From assembly GCA_937139495.1 (NCBI GenBank), contig CAKZQC010000048.1, forward strand, positions 1 to 64,000: a stretch of DNA of 64,000 nt, given 5' to 3'. The DNA is from an uncultured Saprospiraceae bacterium (GTDB lineage Bacteria; Bacteroidota; Bacteroidia; Chitinophagales; Saprospiraceae). A model generated the notes under the pieces. The model searched no databases and had not been told where the DNA came from. It was given only the letters and a program-made list of their open reading frames with translations. How positions within the stretch are numbered: the stretch's first letter is position 1; each line of letters starts with the position of its first letter. Position numbers and translations under genes: made by a program. This document shows, piece after piece, positions 59,121 through 64,000 of this stretch.

Positions 59121-60182
59121 ATGCTGTATCTTTTCAATTCCAAATGGTGGCTTCTATTGATTGGAGTCACCCTACTTACTGTTAGCAGTTGTCAGCAGCA
59201 AAAAACGCTTGGCTGTACCTCCCCTGTACAAGCGGGATTGGTCAAAGACAAAATGTGTGGCATGTCGATTACAGCACCCAAAAACCCCTTTGTAGGCGAC
59301 CCGATGTTGCCACTCAATGAATTGGGCGTCAAGTGGATTTCTTGTTTACCTTATTCTATTTTTCACAAAAACAATCCTACCATAAAGACAATCCATGGTG
59401 CTTGGTGGGGCGAAACGAATGAAGGCGTTTGTACGACGATTGATCATGCTCATAGCCACGGAATCAAGGTCATGCTAAAACCCCAGCTTTGGAATTGGGA
59501 ACAGTGGATTGGTGCGTTTGATTTGGAAACAGAGGCACAATGGGACACTTTTGAGCAGTCTTATACGACCTTCATTATGCGCTGGGTGCACTTGGCGGAC
59601 AGTATGGAAGTGGATATGTTTTGTATCGGCACCGAAATCAAAAATTCGGTAGAAAAACGCCCTGACTTTTGGCGTGGCTTGATTGACTCTATTCGTCAAG
59701 TATATAAAGGCAAATTGACGTATGCCACCAATTGGGATCATTATGAAAAGATTGTCTTTTGGGACAAATTAGATTATATCGGTATAGATGCTTATTTTCC
59801 GTTGCTCCGAGATACCACGCCTGCTGTTTGTGACCTCAAAGAAGCTTGGTTGCCGACGGTGGATAAGCTAGAAGCCTTTTCTGCGAAGTGGACAAAGCCT
59901 ATTTTATTTACGGAATTTGGCTACCTCAGTCTTGATGGCTGCACCCACAATACTTGGGAACTCGAAAAAGATAGGCACAGTGCCGCTATCAATCAGCAGG
60001 CTCAAGCCAATGCCGTACAAGCTCTCTTGGAAGCCTTTGGCACCCAAGACTGGTGGGCAGGTGGTTTTCAGTGGAAATGGTACCCCAACAAAAGTGCCGC
60101 TCTGGGCGAAGGCGAAGCGGCAAGAGATTATACGCCACAAGATAAATTATGTGCCGATGTTCTCAAAAAAATGTATAACTGA
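59121..60182 (+). CDS. GH113-like glycoside hydrolase lipoprotein
   Basis: Protein of 353 residues with lipobox ending at C24 (TVSSC). The TIM-barrel domain has IKVMLKPQLWNWEQW, the acid/base-type Glu in FCIGTEIKNSVEKRP, YATNWDHYEKIVFWDKLDYIGIDAYFPL and the nucleophile-type Glu in FTEFGY, followed by GGFQWKWYP. This is the pattern of GH113 endo-beta-mannanase-like enzymes common in Bacteroidota. It is expected to be surface or periplasm-facing. Substrate unproven. Confidence 0.8.
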   Translation: MLYLFNSKWWLLLIGVTLLTVSSCQQQKTLGCTSPVQAGLVKDKMCGMSITAPKNPFVGDPMLPLNELGVKWISCLPYSIFHKNNPTIKTIHGAWWGETNEGVCTTIDHAHSHGIKVMLKPQLWNWEQWIGAFDLETEAQWDTFEQSYTTFIMRWVHLADSMEVDMFCIGTEIKNSVEKRPDFWRGLIDSIRQVYKGKLTYATNWDHYEKIVFWDKLDYIGIDAYFPLLRDTTPAVCDLKEAWLPTVDKLEAFSAKWTKPILFTEFGYLSLDGCTHNTWELEKDRHSAAINQQAQANAVQALLEAFGTQDWWAGGFQWKWYPNKSAALGEGEAARDYTPQDKLCADVLKKMYN

Positions 60183-60206
60183 ACCCCCAATACTATAACT
60201 AACACA

Positions 60207-60668
60207 ATGGACAGTACCTTACAATTGCAACAGCTCGCTGGCAAGTGGTATATCAACCAAACCAACTTCCCGATGTGGCTCAATGGCAGCAGAAAAAACC
60301 CTACTTTCAATTATGAATTGCAACACAAAAAAAAGCAGCTTGGTCTAAAAGATGTGGTCGCTTTTGACAAGAATAACCAGCAAAAAACGATTGTTGGTTT
60401 TGACCGACCTACTGACGAGACCAATACGAGTTTCGTCTGGAGAGGCAAAGGCTTATTGTTTATTGCGAAAAGCGAATGGAAAATACTTCATTTGGATACG
60501 ACCCTAAATTGGATGCTCATCAAGTTTGAAAAAACGCTTTTTACGCCTGCTGGTTACGATGTCGTTTCTCGACAAAAAATATTGCCGCAGGCTACCCAGA
60601 AAGTAGTAACAGAAATATTGCGACAACAAGGAATCAAAGAAATACTAACCACACTCGAACAACAATAA
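60207..60668 (+). CDS. Lipocalin-like cytoplasmic protein
   Basis: Protein of 153 residues: GKWYINQTNFPMWLNGSRKNP carries the G-x-W of lipocalins, followed by beta-strand-rich KQLGLKDVVAFDKNNQQKTIVGFDRP and FVWRGKGLLF. There is no signal peptide. It probably binds a small hydrophobic ligand. It follows the GH113-like gene by 24 bases. Confidence 0.6.
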   Translation: MDSTLQLQQLAGKWYINQTNFPMWLNGSRKNPTFNYELQHKKKQLGLKDVVAFDKNNQQKTIVGFDRPTDETNTSFVWRGKGLLFIAKSEWKILHLDTTLNWMLIKFEKTLFTPAGYDVVSRQKILPQATQKVVTEILRQQGIKEILTTLEQQ

Positions 60669-60874
60669 GATAAATCCTACCATTGCTTTTGTTTGACTAG
60701 TTCAAGCAGAGCTAACATACTCAAATTCAAATAAGAGGTGCTTTTTGTTTTGGTTGCTGCTAGGTTTTTATATATTTGATAACAACATAACCCAAGACCA
60801 ATATATTATGTTAATAAAGTGATTTATTGACCAATGATGTTCGTCTTTTATTCACAAAAAAAATATTCTTTTAA

Positions 60875-61255
60875 ATGAAAAACTACTTACTTTTATTTGC
60901 TTGTTTATGCTGTTTGGCGGCTTGCAATACGGATACGACACAAGCAACAAAAGCTAGCTTACAAGGTACTTGGAAATTGGAAACTGCCAAAGTAGATGGT
61001 CAAGATCGCATGGAGATGTTGAGTGGAACTGTTTTTGAATTTGATGCCGAAAATGTCACTTCCAACCTATTGCCTGAGTTTGGTTTAGATAATCAGACGA
61101 TGCCTTATACGCTCGAAGATGGCAATATCAAAATCCAAGATAAAATTGTATTAAATATCAAATCCTTGGACGAGGAAAAATTAGATATAGCCTTTGATTT
61201 TCAACCAGAAGGCACACCCAAACCGTTTGAATACGAACTAGGATTCCGTCGATAG
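60875..61255 (+). CDS. Lipocalin-like lipoprotein
   Basis: Lipoprotein of 126 residues: signal with lipobox CLAAC, then LQGTWKLETAKVDGQDR (lipocalin-type GTW), FEFDAENVTSNLLPE and a beta-rich end. It resembles the Bacteroidota lipocalin-like_DUF4488/5004 type; exact family not assigned. Followed by a perfect terminator. Confidence 0.65.
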   Translation: MKNYLLLFACLCCLAACNTDTTQATKASLQGTWKLETAKVDGQDRMEMLSGTVFEFDAENVTSNLLPEFGLDNQTMPYTLEDGNIKIQDKIVLNIKSLDEEKLDIAFDFQPEGTPKPFEYELGFRR

Positions 61256-61277
61256 AATCAACGTACCACCAAAACAA

Positions 61278-61318
61278 AAAGAGAGGCTACTGCACATAAT
61301 GTGCAGTAGCCTCTCTTT
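61278..61318. terminator. Rho-independent terminator
   Basis: Perfect stem AAAGAGAGGCTACTGCACAT / ATGTGCAGTAGCCTCTCTTT with almost no loop, directly before the family 3 MITE. Confidence 0.88.
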
Positions 61319-61323
61319 CTATT

Positions 61324-61486
61324 AAAGGTTATGCAAGTAAATTTCGTATGGCGAAGAAAATATCTTTTCCCGATTAGCCGCACCAAATGCTCACGTAGTA
61401 GCTATGGCTACTACGTTGTGCTTTGATTTGCCAATCAAAAAAATCTATCTCTCCACCTGCATACAACATCTATTCACATAACCTTT
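61324..61486. mobile_element. MITE family 3, copy D (163 bp)
   Basis: Inverted ends AAAGGTTATG... and ...CATAACCTTT, flanked by the 3-base duplication ATT (61321-61323 and 61487-61489). Both arms match the reverse complement of copy C (22093-22174). An ~80-base insert at 61361-61440 is absent from copy C and folds into a hairpin with stem ACGTAGTAGC / GCTACTACGT (61393-61416). Confidence 0.8.
61361..61440. repeat. Palindromic insert within MITE copy D
   Basis: Extra segment compared with copy C. Its core 61393-61416 is a perfect 10-bp stem with loop TATG, and outer segments GATTAGCC and the reverse complement of CCAATC also pair imperfectly, giving a long irregular hairpin. Confidence 0.6.
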
Positions 61487-61516
61487 ATTTTGTCCGTGTC
61501 TTGGAGTCGGTTATTT

Positions 61517-63439
61517 TTACTCTCCCCAAACGTTATTTTCTCGGTCAATATCTGCCATACGCAAAGAAGGATCAATTTCAATTTTTTCGATTTTCTTTAC
61601 ATCTATTGGCAAGTTGAGTTGATAAACAGGGTGTGTCCAAGCCCAATCAGGCATCACTACACGCTGTCCATAAACCATTTCATCTTTCTTTTCGCCACGC
61701 ATCACTACGGTTGGAATGTAGTAGTTCTTGGTCTTTGTATTTTTGCCATCTTTGTAGGTTACTACTACTTCTAGCGGCATGTGCATACGTCCTTTTCTTT
61801 CCAGAAATACAGTCGTTCCTTTCTTTTCGAAGTCCCCCCCTTCCAAGAAATATTTACCTTCGAGTGCTTTGGTAGCCGTGGTATCTTTAGAACCTTTTTT
61901 AGACTTCACTACGTCCACTATATTGTAGTCAATCGTATTGGTTGTATTGACCCATTGCTCTTTGTACCAATCCAATTCTAGTCCTGATTCTTTTTCCATT
62001 ATTCGAATAAAATCATTTGGATTAGGGTGCTTAAACGCCCAGGTATCGTAATATTTAAGCATTGCATTATCAAACGTTCCCTCTCCTACTATGTAGTTAA
62101 GTTGCCCCAAAAATACCGCTCCTTTGGAATACGATGCTTGACCATACGCAAAGTTAGTATTGAAATAATCTGCGTGCGTCGTCAATGGCTCTTCTACGCC
62201 ACTTTTTGCCAAATAATTGTAGCCTCTGTAAGAACCATCGTGCAGATTGCCCCCTTGATTGTTGAACAAAAAGCCCATCACGACACTAGACGTGTAAGAA
62301 GTAAATCCTTCGTCCATCCAAGGATACAAACTTTCGTTGGTCGCCAACATCATTTGGTACCAGGTGTGCATCAACTCATGCACCATCACACCTACCAACG
62401 AACCAAAATTACGTTTGCCCGTAATCAATGTTCCCATCGGGTATTCCATACCGCCATCGCCACCTTGTATGAACGAATATTGCTTGTAAGGATATTTACC
62501 ATAGCGAGCTTGCACAAATCCGAAAGCCTGCACCATTTTTTTCTGCGACTTTTTCCAAACATCTTTGATGTTTTCGTCATCTTGATACAAGAAATGCAAA
62601 ACCAAACCATCGTTCCCTACTTCTTGTGTATCGTGAATATAATCAGGGTCTGCTGCCCACATAAAATCATGTACATTTTCTGCTTTGAAATGCCATTTTA
62701 TTTTTTCGCCTTTTGGCAATTCGACTTTAGTACCTACTGGCTCGTAGCCGTGTCCTACTTCCGTAGGATTTTGCACAATACCCGTACCGCCTAATGTGTA
62801 TTCGCTGTCGATATTGATTTTGACATCAAAATCGCCCCAAACACCATGAAACTCTCTACCTACATAAGGATTGGAATGCCAACCTTGATAGTCATATTCG
62901 GCTACTTTGGGATACCATTGCGACATCGAAAACTCGACCCCTTCGGCACTCATCCAACCCGAACGTCTGACCTGCAAAGGTACTTGGCTCTCAAACTCCA
63001 TATACAAAGTCGTTTTGCCTCCTGCTGGAATTGGAGTCGGCAACGTCACTTCCATAATCGTTTCTTCTACCAAGAAAGCTGCTTCTTTGCCATCTTGCTG
63101 CATTTTCAGAATCTTATGATAGCCTTTTTCGTCATTCTTCAGTTTAGAAATTCTGTCCGCTACACGTTGGTCAGGATCCTGAATCGTTCTCGAACGAACG
63201 TCCATCATACTATTTGGCTGAAAAGCATTGAAATACAAATGATAAAATACCTTATCAATAGTTTCGTTAGAATTGTTGTGATACACGACAGATTGCTTGC
63301 CTGTGAACTGATGTTTCTCTGCATCTACATCAATATCCATATCGTATTCTACTCGTTGTTGCCATCTTTCTTGCTGGGCAAATATTGCTGTATTCATCAG
63401 CAAAAAAGCAACTAAAAAGTTAATTGTTGTTTTGGTCAT
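61517..63439 (-). CDS. M1-family metallopeptidase
   Basis: Zinc peptidase of 640 residues: signal peptide (FLVAFLLMNTAIFAQ), beta-saddle domain, GGMEYP (329-334, exopeptidase-type motif), HELMHTW (354-360, HExxH) and DEGFTSY with the third zinc ligand E377. Probably a periplasmic/outer-membrane aminopeptidase. Start at 63439 is supported by the signal peptide. Confidence 0.9.
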   Translation of the reverse strand: MTKTTINFLVAFLLMNTAIFAQQERWQQRVEYDMDIDVDAEKHQFTGKQSVVYHNNSNETIDKVFYHLYFNAFQPNSMMDVRSRTIQDPDQRVADRISKLKNDEKGYHKILKMQQDGKEAAFLVEETIMEVTLPTPIPAGGKTTLYMEFESQVPLQVRRSGWMSAEGVEFSMSQWYPKVAEYDYQGWHSNPYVGREFHGVWGDFDVKINIDSEYTLGGTGIVQNPTEVGHGYEPVGTKVELPKGEKIKWHFKAENVHDFMWAADPDYIHDTQEVGNDGLVLHFLYQDDENIKDVWKKSQKKMVQAFGFVQARYGKYPYKQYSFIQGGDGGMEYPMGTLITGKRNFGSLVGVMVHELMHTWYQMMLATNESLYPWMDEGFTSYTSSVVMGFLFNNQGGNLHDGSYRGYNYLAKSGVEEPLTTHADYFNTNFAYGQASYSKGAVFLGQLNYIVGEGTFDNAMLKYYDTWAFKHPNPNDFIRIMEKESGLELDWYKEQWVNTTNTIDYNIVDVVKSKKGSKDTTATKALEGKYFLEGGDFEKKGTTVFLERKGRMHMPLEVVVTYKDGKNTKTKNYYIPTVVMRGEKKDEMVYGQRVVMPDWAWTHPVYQLNLPIDVKKIEKIEIDPSLRMADIDRENNVWGE

Positions 63440-63611
63440 TTTCTTTTATTTTGTTTGCGAATGTCTTGTATAATAGTCCTCAAAAGTACTGTTTATTGGT
63501 AGGAACTACACAAAAAAACCTCCAAAGTTTGCAACCGACTATATCCCTGTAGCAAGATGTAGTACTTTAACGCCCTCCTAAGAAATAGAATGAAGCAGCT
63601 TAGAGCCTCTT

Positions 63612-64000
63612 CTAATCTATCAGCTGATAGCGGTCTCTATCTTGCAAAAATGGATAATCTTTTCGCATTTTATGCAAGTGTGTTTTAGTAATCGTTTGCT
63701 GCTCAACCGATTGTATATCGTTACAATGATACAACACTTCGCCTGCGGGATCAATCAACATCGAATCGCCTGTATAGGTATATTTCCCAGCATCGATTCC
63801 TACCCGATTGACCGCAATCACATACGCCTGATTTTCGATAGCCCGAGCGAGCAATAAGCTTTTCCAGTGATAGCTGCGCTGTGTGGGCCAGCTCGCTACG
63901 TAGATTGCCAAATCGTAATCTTCTACATTTCTATTCCAAACAGGAAAACGCAAATCATAACACACAAACAAAGCAATTTTCCAACCTTTGTATTCCACTA
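63612..64000 (-). CDS. Carbon-nitrogen hydrolase (omega-amidase/Nit2-like), 5' end outside window
   Basis: C-terminal 129 residues of a nitrilase-superfamily amidase. The nucleophile cysteine is in FVCYDLRFPVW, and ARAIENQAYVIAVNRVGIDAGKYTYTGDSMLIDP fits omega-amidase/YafV proteins. The catalytic Glu and Lys lie upstream, beyond the window. The frame is open to the last base; the internal GTG is not the true start. The expected reaction is hydrolysis of alpha-ketoglutaramate-type amides. Confidence 0.88.
   Translation of the reverse strand, partial: VEYKGWKIALFVCYDLRFPVWNRNVEDYDLAIYVASWPTQRSYHWKSLLLARAIENQAYVIAVNRVGIDAGKYTYTGDSMLIDPAGEVLYHCNDIQSVEQQTITKTHLHKMRKDYPFLQDRDRYQLID

Noticed and set aside
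62027..62794. 255-codon open frame on the plus strand
   Set aside because: It lies antisense to the M1 peptidase, whose motifs and signal peptide are clear; the plus-strand product has no recognisable features.

Overview
The window is AT-rich DNA from a Bacteroidota bacterium. The evidence is TAnnTTTG-type -7 promoter elements, DUF1501/DUF1800 and BIG_2 proteins, many lipoproteins, and a monocyclic-carotenoid cluster of the saproxanthin/myxol type. That cluster suggests a Saprospiria-like marine lineage, but the assignment is inferred and no rRNA gene is present. No tRNA, rRNA, CRISPR array or complete insertion sequence was recognised.

Layout. 1-2556: carotenoid genes (CrtD-like desaturase 3' part, CruF-like hydratase, CrtZ, CrtYcd-type cyclase). 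2639-4237: a TPR protein and a coiled-coil membrane protein, convergent on a perfect palindromic terminator. 4280-9710: a probable defence island. A YchJ-like protein, an AAA ATPase and an HNH nuclease (Septu/PtuAB-like) form one operon. A divergent gene encodes a very unusual fusion of a degenerate type I DNA methyltransferase, an HsdS-like segment and a histidine-kinase-type ATPase. A MITE fills the shared divergent region. 9705-12315: DUF1501/DUF1800 pair. 12861-14294: two DUF2158-like proteins, one with an enormous aspartate-rich repeat tail. 14313-19874: TrmN6, a membrane protein, a threonine dehydratase-like enzyme, a FAD oxidoreductase and a LuxE/PaaK-like protein. 19898-26054: paired paralogous lipoproteins and membrane proteins, a flippase-like protein, an FtsX-type permease with a His-rich loop, and RecF. 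26208-33102: a glycosyltransferase, PdxH, a BIG_2 lipoprotein, AlkD-like and MarR proteins, and an odd lipoprotein carrying an XRE helix-turn-helix. 33306-37376: LexA/CI-like repressor, ThiE/ThiD/TenI cluster, AsmA/DUF748-like protein. 37501-44609: CYTH protein, TcmP-like protein, DUF4197 lipoprotein, tandem FolB, a DPP-IV-like peptidase, a DEAD-box helicase. 45000-53947: lipoamide dehydrogenase, glycosyltransferase, GmhA, a TPR membrane protein, and a VWA / CIA30 / MoxR-like operon. 54021-54708: nested MITEs. 54851-64000: Ndk, glycosyltransferase, TauE, ankyrin lipoprotein, GH113-like lipoprotein, lipocalin-like proteins, M1 peptidase, and a truncated nitrilase-family amidase.

The most unusual content is the methyltransferase/histidine-kinase fusion beside the Septu-like operon, and a mobile-repeat layer. 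The repeat layer comprises three MITE-like families, each present twice, with terminal inverted repeats; several copies have visible target-site duplications. One MITE is inserted inside another, and the longer copies carry additional short hairpin modules, two of which show compensatory base changes.
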